Shown piece by piece: positions 48,265-60,890 of a DNA stretch of 64,000 nt. The DNA lies in the NCBI RefSeq assembly GCF_051020765.1, contig NC_134943.1, forward strand, positions 9,424,001-9,488,000, written 5' to 3'. This stretch comes from Lasioglossum baleicum (lineage: Eukaryota; Arthropoda; Insecta; Hymenoptera; Halictidae). Positions within the stretch are counted from its first letter, which is position 1. Every line of letters begins with the position of its first letter. The notes under the pieces were generated by a model. It saw only the letters and a program-made list of their open reading frames with translations. It did no database searches and had not been told where the DNA came from. The position numbers were made by a program, and so were the translations under genes.

Positions 48265-49420
48265 TTTACCCCAGCTATTTTATTTGAAACTGTTCGAGCG
48301 ATCTTCTTCCTTCAACGCACAATTTACTTATTTTTAAAGTATTCAGATATTTTAGATTATCATGGATCGAGAATAAAAATTTGCAATTAGCCTGAAACAT
48401 TTTTATTTCGCACGAACACCTGCAGACTAGTTAAACGCGAAGGCTTAAGAGAAACAGACATTCTCGGTGACGCCTCTTTCAGCCTGTTAAAAAAATTTAT
48501 AGCGATTCTAACCGGCGAAATTCCGATTCAGGAGTACAGCGAGGCCTCGATATCGGTTTTCGGCGGAAGTTTACCCGCCGTACCAGAACGTTCGGCGTGT
48601 CACGGCGTCATTACGCTTTCACGGGTATCGCCCTGTGTGTCCTCCGCGTTCTTGCTGCTCTCTAGCTCCTCTCTCTTTCTCTCTTTTCTATTTGTTTTTT
48701 TTTTACCGACAATTCGCCGGATCCGCGGAAACGGTTTTAACGACCCGGCCCGTTGTTGCCAGAACGTTTGTCGCTGTTTAACCCTCCGCGCCGCGTTTCG
48801 CGCTGCGACGCGCGCCAATGAAAAATTCGAGACAAAGCTTGCAGCGCTCACCGGCCCCCCGAGCTACAAAATACTGCATTCGGGGACGAGCCCATGCACC
48901 GGGTGGCCGGTGAATCCGCGGGACGATCGTGGAACGAGCACACACCGGCTAGGCTCGATGAATCCCGTAACACAATGGCGGGGGAGCCGATGCCGCCGCG
49001 ACTTTTTTCGACGCGACGAGCAGGATTTTGCGCGTTTATGGCACATAGATTGTTTTTTCCTTGATTATTCTACCGTTATGCGGATTTGATGGATTTACCG
49101 CTGGACTTTGTGTGCGCTCGCGACAGACATTAGTAGGCTGACAGAAGGAAAAGCAGTGGGTTGTTGCACATGAAATGTCTGATTCTTCACAGCAATATTA
49201 ACATAATTTCTGTCAGTAACAAATAATACGACGACTAACATATTACATCAACCTATCGATCCCAGCATCGTATCAATCTACAAGCTCACAACTGGGTCCT
49301 TTTCACAGATTGCTCCTCGGAGACCATTTCCGAACTCCCATCATCCAAAAGCCCGGGGGAACCGGCAAAGAAGGGGGGCGACCCATTTGTAAATTAATCC
49401 AGGCCCGTTCTTGCTTTCAG
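48265..49420. other. Spacer before the ADAM gene
   Basis: No supported coding exon. It ends at a good acceptor-like site (CGTTCTTGCTTTCAG, 49406-49420) that would begin the non-coding part of the next exon. Confidence 0.4.
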
Positions 49421-50014
49421 GAGTCGGTGGTAGTCGTCATCGAAGAAGAAGGAGAAGAAGCAGAAGAAGAAGAAGAAGTTAGGGCGTGGGGAACGGGTCG
49501 CAGGAGAATCGATCGTGGAGGACGAAGAAGAGGTGGCCGATCGTCGAAGGTGAGGCGGCCAGCCAGAGAGTAGGACCGGGTGAAAGAAAAAAAGGCTGCG
49601 GCGGTGGGGTAGGGTCGAAAGGTTGAGCGACCTACGGAGGAGAAAGAAGAGAAAGAGAGGACGTGGCGGAACCGTGTTCCCTGGAGGAGGTGGAAGAGGA
49701 GGAGGAGGAGGAAGAGGTGGAGGTGGAGAGCAGAGGAGAAGAAGGAGAGGAGGGAGGGATCGAGGGAGGAGAGAGGAGGAGAGAGGAAGAGAGATGAGCC
49801 TGGCGGGTGACTCGCAATGCGCGGTGGTCGGCTGTACGACGAAAGGCAGATAGCGCCATTAGTTGTTGCTGGGCCGGAGGACCTCGCGCCGATGCCTACT
49901 ACGGCCCTGGCCATCGGTGAAGAAGGGGAAGGGGAGGAGGAGGAGGGCGAGAGGAGGAGAAGAGCTCGGAGCCGGAGCCGGAGCCGAAGCAGACTGGCTC
50001 CGGGGGCCACGAGA
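49421..50014 (+). other. Polypurine 5' UTR-like stretch before the ADAM start
   Basis: Rich in GAA, GGA and GGT triplets on the plus strand (mirror-like purine tract, 49430-49800). A short upstream ORF begins at ATG 49795 and ends at a TAG at about 49852. A second ATG at 49817 is in frame with the ADAM signal peptide and would add 66 residues rich in Glu and Arg-Ser repeats. Confidence 0.45.
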
Positions 50015-53000
50015 ATGCCCCGCTCCAACGGACGATCGTCGTCTTCTTCTTTTTTGCTCCCAAAGACCCTGATGATCTTCCTGACGCTGGGCTGCCTCTC
50101 GATCGCCGCCCATGCCTCACCTCTCCATCCCGCGCCACCTCACACAGGTGAGTCATCCCCGAGATTTCGCAGGTATTCACTGGGATTCCCACGTAAACCG
50201 AACGGCACCGTTATCTCTCGCTTGGTCGACGAGGTTCATTAACGATCTCTTCCCGGTCTGACGAAACTACTCGTGGCGGATCTTTCACGGAGACCTTGAG
50301 GCGAGGCCTCGACGACGACGCGTGAGGTTGTTGACTTAGCGATTTCAGTCGGAACTTCCTTTCGCTGGAATTGCCGATTGTGGGCACTGTTGGTTCGGTG
50401 CTCATAAGCAAACCGCAGATTTCTAGACGGAATTCATTATTTTTTTCCATGTAGAATCGCCTTTTCGGTTATACCACAATTTACTGTTGTTCAAAATCGT
50501 TGAGAATAAATTGAAAAGGAAAACCAGCTGTTGTTAGGTACCGCCGAGGGAAAAATGATAGATCAAGGGATCAAAGCGCGGCCCACAGGATCGTTCGCCC
50601 TTATTTGCTTAGAAAATCGATTTTCATATACCGACGACCGGCTCGCGGAGTCAAGTGACTCTTCCAAAGGGAGCTCTATCATACGCATCGAGGACAGTGC
50701 TCGGCTAGCCTCTAGCAAACCCGCAATAATTTCACTCTGCGAAGCCGGGACCATAACTCGTCAATAAAACCTGGGCGAAACGTGCACGGGAACACGAGAC
50801 GCCGCACCAGCACCGGTGCGGTGTGTGCCCTACCGTTTCCAACTTTATTCGCCAACCTATGCTCGTACGTTTCTCCCTTCTGAAGGGTCTTTCAAAGGGT
50901 CCCGGAGACTTCGGGATACAGAAGAAAACCTCCCGGAAAAAAGAGAACCGAGACGCGTTTTCGCAGACGTATTGGGCAGGGTCACGTTCCACGGTCGTTT
51001 CCATAAAATGGCTGCAACTAATAGAACGTTCACGAAGACGGCGTGAAATAAGTCGAAAGTGGAGCTTTTGTGAGCTTCTCGATTGAGCAGGACGTGGACC
51101 TCGACGACGTTGTTAAATTAGAATACGTGTAGCAGCGTGGGGTGAGACGCGTAGGTACACGTAGAAGCATTTTAGAAGCTTTCAGAAGTTTGCAGAAGCG
51201 TCTAGAAAGCTCAGAGAAATTTTTAGAAGCTCGCGTGTAAAAATATGTAGAAACGTTTCCAAGCGTGTAGGGGACGCGTGGAAGCTTGCAGAATCATGCA
51301 GAAGCGTTTAAAAGCGTACAGAAAGCGTGCATAGTTCTTCAGATCGAGTTTCGCGAGTTCCGATGGGAAATCCCAGGCAAAGTGATAGTTTGGAAGCCAA
51401 GAGCAGGTCCCTCGCGGAGTCAAGGCGTCGATAACGAGTCTCGGTAATTAGATTATATCGGACGTCGCGCGGTTGCGTAATCCGCGAGTTGAACGACGGT
51501 CACGAGTCGTCGCGACGCTGGAATCGGTGCGCGTGCTTTAATAGTCAACACTCGACGCTTTGTCCCGCTTGAACCCTTTGTTCTTGATCGGTGCTTACCG
51601 CGGAACAATGGAAACGCGACCCCGAATGGTACTCTAATTGTAAGTACACGATGCCGGCCGACCGAGCCCTCTCTCCTATCCTATCCTATTCTCCCCTCTC
51701 CTCTCCTCTCCTCTCCCGATTTTCCGGCGTCCCGTTCCGGTTCTGTTAACTCTCTGGTCGATTATTGTTGTCCCGGCGAAGTTTCGATGGATCTTTTTAC
51801 TAGAGAACTAATTCTCTGCTAAACGTGGTCCAATTCGTTGCAGTATAGCGACGTTGCTTTCGATGCATTCGTTTCATCGTTTCAACGTTTGGTTCACGAA
51901 ACCAGCGATCTTTCGAAAATAGTTTTAGACTAAAAGCTGCATACATATTTTTGGTGAGACTAGAAATATTTTCAACGGAATGGTAAACGAGCTCTTAGAC
52001 GAAACAGAATTTCCACCTGTTGCCAGTTTCTTGAAATAATACCAGAGTACAGTAGCAAAGCCAGTGGAAACAAAAATCTGTGCAATTTCAACGGTGTCTT
52101 AGGTCCCCGGATCCCATAGGTAATTTCCTCTAGATCTTCACGGCACGAACATAAGTTCCATGTTACAACTTCTTACGCTGTTTGCTCGAGCAGTATTAAA
52201 ATAATCTAGCATCTGTTTCTTGTGGTAGCCCCACTAAAATACCAGAACAGCTATTCTGCGGAAATATAGATCGCGCTGAAAGTAATTTCAGTGAAATGAC
52301 GCCCGGGGAATAATGTATGAGGCTTGTACATACGGAGTTGACGTTATTTATCCGGTCTAATTTCGTTACACGTATTCGGTATTGATATCAGTCGCGGGTG
52401 TACATGTCATTGCCACGTAAATATCAAAGTGAATATTTTAAAAACGTGTGAAGGTCACTGAAAGTAATATCTCCTGGCCAGATGAGGATCAGGGAATAAT
52501 GTATGAATTTTGTGCAGAGGCTTGGAAAACTGCTTTGTATATTCATGAAGTGTTCGCAGTGTTTACTCAACCTATGCACCCGTTTATCCGGTTACTTCAA
52601 CATTTATAGTTACGGCTAGAATAGAGTACACAACAAATATTGAATACATTAATTAAATAACACGATGCTATTAAAAAGTACCGGTGCCAAATCTTTGAAT
52701 AATTTAAAATAACAATATAATTATTTTAAAACGGGAAAGTGTCACAGTAACCATTTTAAAAGGCGTACAGCGAGACTCTACATATTTTTTAATGGTTTCC
52801 TTACGGTTTCCTTATGGCGGACGATAATGGTATCGTTCAGGGTGCCTGTTGGTCTCGATAGCACTCGGATCAGGAGCCCACTAATACGTATCCGTTCTCT
52901 ATTCTCTCGATCGAAGTTCCGCATCTTTGTTCACCGCGGCGACAGTGAAAGTTTCCCGTCCCCACCCACACAGCGGCCCCGAATTTTGCAAGAACCTCGA

Positions 53001-54653
53001 AATCGCTCGGAGCAGTTTCTCTTTGTCCCGATCCGTTCTATCGAGACCATAAACAGAGAGAAAGAGAGAAGAGCTTCCCGTTAACGAGCCTCGTAATTCG
53101 ACGCTTCCTGAGGGAACGTGACAATGCAGCCGTGTGCAGGCCACCCTCATTATTTGATACGGACTCGTACTCGTATCGGGACTTTTAACGAGGCTAGCTC
53201 GCGTTTTCGTTTCACGAGACTCGCTCAAGACGCTCGACGGAAACTTATAACTGCTGCACTTCCTCCTGACATCATCGTTTCGGGTCTTATTGGCTAATAA
53301 TCGCGTGCCCTTTTTCGGCACTTGACGACCTCGATCAAAATTATTCGTAGAAAATGGAAATTTTCTAAATTTTTTTCTCTATTAAGTATTTTGACCGTCC
53401 GTAAAGAATTTATTTTTTACCCATCAATGCTTTGAGCATTTGTGAAGCGTCCGAAATATCGCAAATCCGTATACCGAATTCCGCGGGCTCGTAAATCCCG
53501 TTTCGCTTGCTCGCGACGATACTCGGGGCTTCGACCAGGTTACAGAGTAACAACGCCTAGTTGAAATAAAGTTCGAATTGTGAAAGATATTTATTAGGTT
53601 GTAAAGAAAGAAATTCAGTATTTTCGTTCCTTTGTTTAAATCGCCATTTTATACCAATTTTACCTTAATTTAATGAGTTATATGTCATTTTAAAGCTTGT
53701 TTTATGCTCTATTTAATTATGCTTTCGATATTTAATAAAAATTGAAATTGAAATTCAAATTGGAATTCGAATAGGAATTGAAATTCAAATTGGAATTCGA
53801 TCCAGAATGGAAATTGAAATGGGAATGGAACTTGGAATTGAAATTGGTATTCATATTCGAATTGAAATTGGAATTCAAATTGGAATTGAAATTAGAATTG
53901 CAATTCAAATTGAAGCAAGAACACTAACTCGAACAAATAATACCAATGCTAATACTGCTAGATTATGGGTATGTAAAAACCACACTGTTTATGGTCTTAA
54001 AGAGACGTCCTTTTAGGACGTAAGACTTTCAGACCGAAAATAGACGTAAAATGGACGTCTTTAAAGCATCGTGTGCTATCTGGGCGAAGTATGGAGCGAA
54101 GGAAGTGTCAACGAATTTATATTTAACTTTATATTTTTACATAATATTAAATTCTCTGTAAAATATTAATCTTAATAATACCCTCCTCAATAACATTAAA
54201 ATCAATTCTCATAATAATTTAATGTTACTATTAAACAATATTAAATTTTCTATAAAATGAATTTTCATATTATTGTTTTTATTAAAACAATTTTAATAAA
54301 ATGGTTTTTTATGAGGGTTGTAACACTTTAAAAGCATAGCTTTAAATTCTGCATTTCTTTCTTTACAATCTAATATTATTGAATTTCAAGCATGTCTGTC
54401 CTCTGAGCTATAAAATGCATAAAAAGCTCCAGTTCGATTTTCCATTTCCCTCTAGCTAATGGAACGAGCTTGATAGAACCATAACCGAATGGAACAATGT
54501 TTCAGGCATCATTCGGAGCTCGTACATCGGGTACTACGAGGCAGCTTCGTACGATACCGCGGCCTTGAGACATCATCGTAACCGGATGCGTCGCGACGCC
54601 ACCAACGTCGTCGACGAGCAGCCTCTGCTGCTTCACCTGAAAGCGCTCGACAA
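50015..54653 (+). CDS. ADAM10/17-type metalloprotease, first two coding exons (partial)
   Basis: Membrane-anchored sheddase family; only the N-terminus is in the window. Exon 1 (50015-50147): MPRSNGRSSSSSFLLPK followed by TLMIFLTLGCLSIAAHA, a clear signal peptide. Exon 2 (54506-54653) joins in phase 1 and reads GIIRSSYIGYYEAASYDT, then ALRHHRNRMRRDATN and PLLLHLKALDK, ending at donor AA/gtaagt. The Y-Y-E-SYDT / RxRRDA / L-L-L-KA order is that of the ADAM10 (kuzbanian) or ADAM17 prodomain start. The MRRD motif could be an upstream processing site. The protease, disintegrin and membrane parts must lie beyond 64000. The subfamily is uncertain; ADAM10/kuzbanian-like is preferred. An alternative in-frame start is 49817. 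Confidence 0.6.
51150..51340. repeat. Degenerate minisatellite (AGAAGC-type unit)
   Basis: Repeated AGAAGCNTTTAGAAGC, TTGCAGAAGCGT and CATGCAGAAGCGTTT units of about 15-20 bases in irregular tandem. Confidence 0.65.
53740..53920. repeat. Hexameric GAAATT/GGAATT satellite
   Basis: About 30 variants of GAAATT, GGAATT and CAAATT in six-base register. Reading on the plus strand gives a chance peptide of alternating Glu/Gly and Ile (ORF at 53807), which is composition, not a gene. Confidence 0.85.
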
Positions 54654-56796
54654 GTAAGTTTCTCCGCCACGAAAAGTGATCTCCAACCTTGTCGTCGTTA
54701 TGGTTGTCGTTGTTGTCGGCTGGTCGTGTCACGTTTATGTTTCTTATTCCGCCGGGAAAGTTACGTAGACAAGGATACTTCAGGAAAGGCGGGGTGCACG
54801 ACGACTTTCCGGAAACTTGATCAAGATGTTTAATTATACTGCTTGGACAGATGAATAATCTGCTACTTTCTAGAAAATTCTTTTTCCGCTTTTACATGTA
54901 CAATAGACTTTGATCCGCGAAAAATTCCGAAAAAATTTCGGTCCCCGAATTGACACAGTTTCGGGAGAACTATGCGCTGCGAAAGCAATTCCGGGATCCA
55001 TAATGGAATGAAAAGAGCAAAGTGGGGCTCGACGACGGTGTTCCATCAGCTGCGAAAAACTTTTAATTGCGGCAAATTGGATACGTTAGCCGGTTAAAAA
55101 TAGCGCTGGCCGATAACAACGACAGCTCCTTGGTCGAAATAGGGCATCGGTGAGGTTTGGTAGCGCGCGTGGGTCGTCGAAGGATTAAAACCGGCATGGA
55201 AATGGACGATCAATGATGCAGGGGAGAGAGACAGCCGAAGTGTTTCGCGAATCGATCCGTTGTCTGCCGAAAGTAATTCCCCGCAATTATTCGAGGCCCG
55301 CCGTTAATCGGGACACGATTCCTGCGGGGTATATCGGAACTCCCGGGTAATCGTATCAGCGTACGCGCAGCATCGTCCGGTTAGGTCAATAGGCCTGCAC
55401 ATCCAATTAAGGTCAAGTTCGTGTAGACGGTGCACAACGCGGCACCGCGCCGCACACCGGTGTGCACGCGTGCTCACATTTCAACAGGAGGGACGTAGAT
55501 GCACGGGTAGATTAACAGGGTTGCACGGGGAATGCTTGGCACTACATCAACCGAGGAAACAAAGCCCGCTTGACATTCGAAAGCGATACACCGGCCCGGG
55601 AGCAGAATATACCATTGTGTCCCTGTCTCTCTGTTCGCCGCGCGTTCCGCGGAAAATCGCGCCGTACCGGGTGTCCCATCCTCACCGGCACGACTTAACA
55701 GCGACGGACCGATTTTATGGGAAAAACTGATTCGAAAATCTGTTTTCGCATTTTCTCCTATGAAGCTCCGTTTCCGAGAGAAAATTCGTTGGAAGTGTAG
55801 AACACGCGTCTGACCGCTGCTGGACGTTTCTACTTCGGGAGAGCTCGTTTGTAACAGCTCGTTTTCCCAACGAATAACGGCTCGTACGGGGGAAGTTTAT
55901 TCGGCGGTTTTTCGCGGCGAATCATTTCCCGTTGGTAATTGGTTTCGCAAAATTCTCCGTTGAATAAAAGTAATTATGCGAGTGGACAGGAATCAATGCG
56001 CGCGCGGCCAACAATTCGTCATCGGGCGAAGTTTCGGGCATGGGGCTCCGCTCCGGAACAACGTAACAAAACGGCCGCGAAATTCCATTTTAAACTGTAC
56101 CGCCGGCCCGGCCATCAACCGGTTAATTATTCATTCCTTTCAATTACATTTCGTTTCTCGTTACGCGTCGACTGTTCATCCGCGCGCGACGCTTTAATTC
56201 GGCCGCGAATATGCTCTCCGCCGCGGAGTTTGCTGCTGACGAGCGTGGAAACACGTTCTCGATGGGTCGCCGCCGCGCCGGTCGGATTAATCAAGCGGAA
56301 TCGCGATTCGCTGATTGCCCCGCGACGAAAACCTCCCCAAAAATATCTCTCGTATTTCTTTAAATCAATTTACGGAACGGTAACAACGAGAATTGAGAAA
56401 TCTCGTTCTCGGTGCTATGTATACGCACACACAAACTCACAGACGGTTGACTTTTTCGAAGTTCTACCCGGTTGCGTCGCACCGTTTGCTTTTTTCATTT
56501 TCTACCGGCGCGGCGGTAGATTCTTTACGACCTCCTGTGGCCACGGGTCCTGGAGGAAACTCGCCGCGGAGTTAATAGAATTCGAGGGGAAACGAAATTG
56601 CCTTTGGCCGCGGACTCGATCAGTTTTCGAGTTTCGGTCAGGCCGGCCGAACCGCGTTCCCCTTTCAATCGGTCAATGGTCGATCCTACACGAGCATCGC
56701 GCAGTCCATCAGGAGTACCAAAGTACATCAAGATCGCCCAGAATGTTTTAACATTTTTGTACAGTCCTTCAAGACCTTTTAGAGTCTATTAAGATA
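54654..56796 (+). other. Intron or intergenic region after ADAM exon 2
   Basis: CpG-rich patches at 55140-55700 and 55870-56700 give long ORFs (for example 55939-56751) in several frames with no recognisable domain. The next ADAM exon was not found here. Confidence 0.4.
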
Positions 56797-57720
56797 TTCT
56801 AGAGCAGTGTTTCCCCCAACATGGGGCACACGCCGTAAATCCTCTACCCCAACAAAAACATCCTGTAAACAGGAGCCAAGTTTCTATGGCCGTAAAGAGT
56901 TGTGAGATCAAACAGAATACGGCCAAGTTCGTTAGCTTAGAAATACCTCCTGCAATACTGAAAAAAGCGTTTGTAAAAATTAGTTTAAAAGAACGCTATT
57001 TAATTTTTAAAGAGTTACATGGAGGGCTAAATTATTCAAACTTGGCCGCTACCTAACACCTTTTATGGCCATTGGTTTAAAAAGTAACGGCAACAGTAAA
57101 ACAGTAGTACTGTTTTTGTACTTTTAGAGAACTGTGTTTCCTCAACAATTTCCTACTTGGTGTCTTCTTAAAACCTATCATTTAAGTTTCTTCATTGAAC
57201 AATTCAATTTTTGAATATGAAAAATTATGTATTATATATGTCACATAGGCGGCATAAGAATTTTAGAAGGGCTAAAGTGGGGCATGGCACAAAAAAGATT
57301 AGGTAACACTGTTCTAGAGTCTATTAAGACCGCCAAGAATGCGTTAACACCGTTTTGAAAACTATCAAGGCCATTTAGAGTCCACCAAGACAGACATTTA
57401 GAGACCCACAGTCCAGTGAGATCTCCCATAGTTCACTGAGAGTACATAGAATCTACTAAAAGTTTCCAGAGTGCACTGAGAGCTCCCAGAATTCTCTGTG
57501 AATTCAGAGTTCTCTGAGAGTGCAGAATCGATTGAAAGTTCCCAGAATATATTGAGGACTCTTAGTTTCCGTTGAGAGTTCCCAGATTCCATCGAGAGTT
57601 GTTCGAGTGAGCTCCCAGAATGTATCGAGAGCTACTAGAGTCCACGAATGGCTCTCAGAACCTGTCGAGTGCTCCCATAGCCCACCGAGTGTTCTCACAG
57701 TCTACGAAGGACTCTACGAC
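56697..57720. repeat. Degenerate minisatellite (GAGAGTTCCCAGA-type unit), split by a transposon
   Basis: Units of about 20-22 bases such as TTGAGAGTTCCCAGATTCCA, CACTGAGAGCTCCCAGAATT and TCGAGTGCTCCCATAGCC run from 57312 to about 57720. Related units (CATCAGGAGTACCAAAGTA, TTAGAGTCTATTAAGA) are at 56705-56804, before the inserted hAT element. Confidence 0.75.
56805..57311. mobile_element. Non-autonomous hAT element with perfect 8-bp target duplication
   Basis: The 507-base element starts CAGTGTTTCCC and ends GGTAACACTG, typical hAT termini. It is flanked by TTCTAGAG on both sides (56797-56804 and 57312-57319). GGGGCAC...GTGGGGCATGGCAC subterminal stretches also face each other. No transposase ORF. 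Confidence 0.9.
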
Positions 57721-58173
57721 TCCGCGACACCGCGAAAATTCGTTCGTCGCGACGCGCGACAGCGCTCGCTCTCGTCTCTTTATGTAAATCGGTCGAATTC
57801 ACGGCAGGCAATAAAATGTAAAGCAGCAGCGGGTAGCCTGGGTTCCCCCTGCCCTCCTCGCCCCTCTATCCTCTGGTTCGTGTTTCCTCTTTTTCTTTGT
57901 CCCCCGTCCCCACACACCTCCACCTCTCCTACCCCTCTCTCGTTGTTTCTGCCCCGATGCACCTGCTACGAACTGGCAAAGATAATGGCGAAGGAGGGAA
58001 AAGTACCACCCGTGTGCCTCCGCTAGCTGTTTTCTTCTCTTCTCTTTACTCCACCCGGCCCCCAACCGCTCTTCCGGTTTCTAGCGCTCTGCGTGTCTTC
58101 TCTGCGGACGGTTCACTCTCGGCGAAAGTGGCTTTTCGAATTCCTTGATTACGAATTTCAACTAGATCCATGG

Positions 58174-58175
58174 CT

Positions 58176-58226
<51 letters not shown>
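58174..58226. repeat. (CT)n microsatellite
   Basis: About 53 bases of CT with one interrupting TTT. Confidence 0.95.
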
Positions 58227-58230
<4 letters not shown>

Positions 58231-58439
58231 CACTTTTTCTCCCGCGGTTCTACTCTCGATTCGGTGTTCGAATTATTGCCGTCGTTAGGAGCCAAGTGAC
58301 CGAGGAAGAACCTTTGCCACTGATTATTTTTCCTATACCTCCCGGACGCTATCTTAAACTTCGACGCGTTTAAACGACGATCGCAGATAAGTGGAGTTCA
58401 TTTTGTTAAATTGAAAATTATGGACGGGACTTTGGAAAC

Positions 58440-59080
58440 TAGTTAGCGATAACGTCCTTTCTCAATCTTTCTTCAATTTTATTTTATCAGACACGGTCTT
58501 GCTCCGCACAGTAAGTAGCTGTCTAATACAACGTTCGTATATTCTTTCAGAACCTTAATTTAATAATACACAAGTTCGCTGTATGCAAAAATTACAGGGA
58601 CGACGTTGGAAAATTCTTTCTCGCTCTTCTTTCAAATATGTCGTTAGACTTTACGCATTTATGATACAAATAGGTCAAATGCAACATTACGAAGACATTG
58701 GACGAATACGAAGAGAAATTTTCATATATTCGTTTAGAATGTAATGAAGAAAGAATAAAAAAGAAAATGATTTACTTGAAAATTCCGTCTTAAATTTTCT
58801 TTTGTCACGCCCAGTTTTGCTGTTTAAAGTAGATGTCTGTCTTAAACGAGGCTGAAATATTCTGTTGGAACTCCGGTTGAGTAAAACGCAAATTCACGAA
58901 GCGGAAATGATGGAGAAGACTTCAAAAAAGAATTAGCAATAAAGTTGCGTCTCACTGTCTTCCTGCAATTTCATTTTACATCGTACACAGTCTCGCTCGT
59001 TAAAGTAAATATCTCTGAAATATTCTGTCGGAACGGTGCTTCAACAAAACAGCAATTCACGAGCCGAATCAGTCACGATT
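58440..59080. repeat. Three diverged direct repeat copies
   Basis: The best pair is at about 58800-58910 and 58975-59065: CAGT-T-GCT-GTTAAAGTA, then CTGAAATATTCTGT-GGAAC, AAAAC-CAATTCACGA. A weaker copy (ACACGGTCTTGCTCCGCACA, then GTAAGTAGCTGTC) is at about 58490. Confidence 0.6.
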
Positions 59081-60519
59081 TGAACTTGTCTGTTTCATTG
59101 CACGCCCGTTCTCCTTAGAAGAAGCATCGCCGGAGCTTCTAAACTTTTAAAACGCTATTTTCCCGATAACGGGCCGTAATAAAAAAACAAATTTCATTCC
59201 ACATTCTCCGGCGACGTTCGTCCGCGCGCGATCATGTATCTTTAAGGAAACAGCCTGTATAATTCAGCGCGTAGCTGAAGCTCTGGCGACAAAGTTCGCC
59301 CGCCTTCACCGGGCTCTAAATAATATCTCGGCATTATCTGTCGTCACTCTTACTGCACAAAGCTTGTACACAGGATGGCGCTCTCAAATAGGAATACCTA
59401 AACATTTTCACCAAACCCTTGGCTCATGGAGAACCGTCTATATCCAGGTTAAACCTTCCAAAAATCCATAATGAATGCAACTAGAAATAATTTCCGTGCA
59501 TGGAAACGAGCGGGCTAATTAAAAATACCGATGCATGTACTTAGAATAAACTGCGGGAGCAGTGACTTTGAATCTGTGTCGTTCATTATTTCCTGGCAGA
59601 GAAACGAATATTGTTGTTGTTTCTTACGTTATTTATTCTTACGTTTTCATTATTAATACATAAATATTACTTTGCAGTCTAACAGAAATTAATAAGTGTT
59701 ATTAATATTAATAATAACATATATGTTAATTCTTAACGCTTTAAATCATTTATTTTCACGAAGGACACCTTCGTCAGCAGAGATTTAATAGATTTTGTCC
59801 TGTAATTTCGAGAAAAGATCCTGATTTTTCGAAAATCGCTTACCCACCTGGGATTAAAAAGTGGTTTTTTGAGATGGTGTTTACACGGTCCTGTTTCCGT
59901 GCCACGCCCTACATAATTATTTTCCGAGCGTCACAGCTCAAGCGTCGACGTCCACGCTGTTTATACAAAATGGTGAACCCTTGCCTTTCGGCGACGCTGC
60001 AGCGAAATGCCATAGCACTATCGACGTTATAGCTCGCCAGTGACACCGGATTTCCTGTTAGGATGTTTCTCGGGTGGGGTGGTGCGCGTGTACCTGTGTG
60101 GGTGGAACACAGAAGCATAATTTCTGCCGGGCATCCGCTTGTTATTTAAGAACTCGACCGCGGGCCGGTCTTTACGAGCGCGAACGCGAATCGCTCTTTC
60201 CGGTACATTTCTAACCGGCTTGTCGGCGAGGTGACCGCGTTTTCGAGCACGTATTCTTCTCGTACAGGAACCCCTCCAACCCCTCCGTCCCGGCTAATGT
60301 CAGGGAATTACGGATGAATTTTTCCCGTGGAACGACGGAATCGGCCCTCTGGCCAACCTACTTCCGCCGGGTAAGTCGGAACTTGGGTTTCTTGCTGCTT
60401 TCGAACGGAACCGCACGATGGGAACGGGGCTTTACGATGTCCTCGAGGCTTTACAAGTCGGTGGAATTCGATGGCGAATTTGATTCAGTTTTTTTGACAC
60501 AGGCGAATCTGGCTATGGA

Positions 60520-60890
60520 AGGCTGTAGAACAATCACTCGAAAGATAGGCCATCTTCGAGAATTTATTACAGCAAAACTAGACGAGTTACAGATAAAAAA
60601 CTTTTTGAAATACATAAGGGCATAGTTTCGCACTGTTGTCAAATTTTTGCAACATGACTCATTCAATGGTGCTCATTCCACCTAGCTCTGACTAGCACGG
60701 CAAAAAGGTTGTAAAACGATGCGAGTCAGACGAAAGATATGCAATCTTTAAGAATTTATTACAAGCGAACTAGATGATGCACGGACAAAAAACTTTTTGC
60801 AAACTCTTCAGACGTGATTCAATATCATGTAAAAAATTTTTGTAACATGCTAGATTGAATAATGATCATTCCACGTAACGTTAACTGACC
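60520..60890. repeat. Two-copy tandem repeat, period about 192
   Basis: AAGGCTGTAGAACAATC ... GAATTTATTACA ... AAAAAACTTTTTG ... CATTCCACCTAG is repeated as AAGGTTGTAAAACGATG ... GAATTTATTACA ... AAAAAACTTTTTG ... CATTCCACGTAA, with GAATTTATTACA at about 60560 and 60752. Confidence 0.75.

Larger units (their letters stand above)
50148..54505 (+). other. First coding intron of the ADAM-type gene (4.4 kb)
   Basis: No coding exon. It contains a degenerate minisatellite (51150-51340), CTCTC and TCCTATCC low complexity (51670-51720), a diffuse two-copy repeat (about 52278 and 52458, sharing CTGAAAGTAAT and GGGAATAATGTATGA) and a hexameric repeat (53740-53920). Confidence 0.5.

Noticed and set aside
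49417..50028. 203-aa minus-strand Ser/Pro/Leu-rich ORF
   Set aside because: It is the complement of the polypurine leader and first exon of the ADAM-type gene.
53807..54016. 69-aa ORF with Glu-Ile-Gly repeats
   Set aside because: A translation of the hexameric satellite.
54000..54060. Repeated GACGTCC/GGACGT words
   Set aside because: A short local palindrome; too little to define an element or regulatory site.
55939..56751. 270-aa plus-strand ORF, the longest in the window
   Set aside because: CpG-rich, no domain, competing ORFs in other frames, no splice or start context; it lies in the probable ADAM intron.
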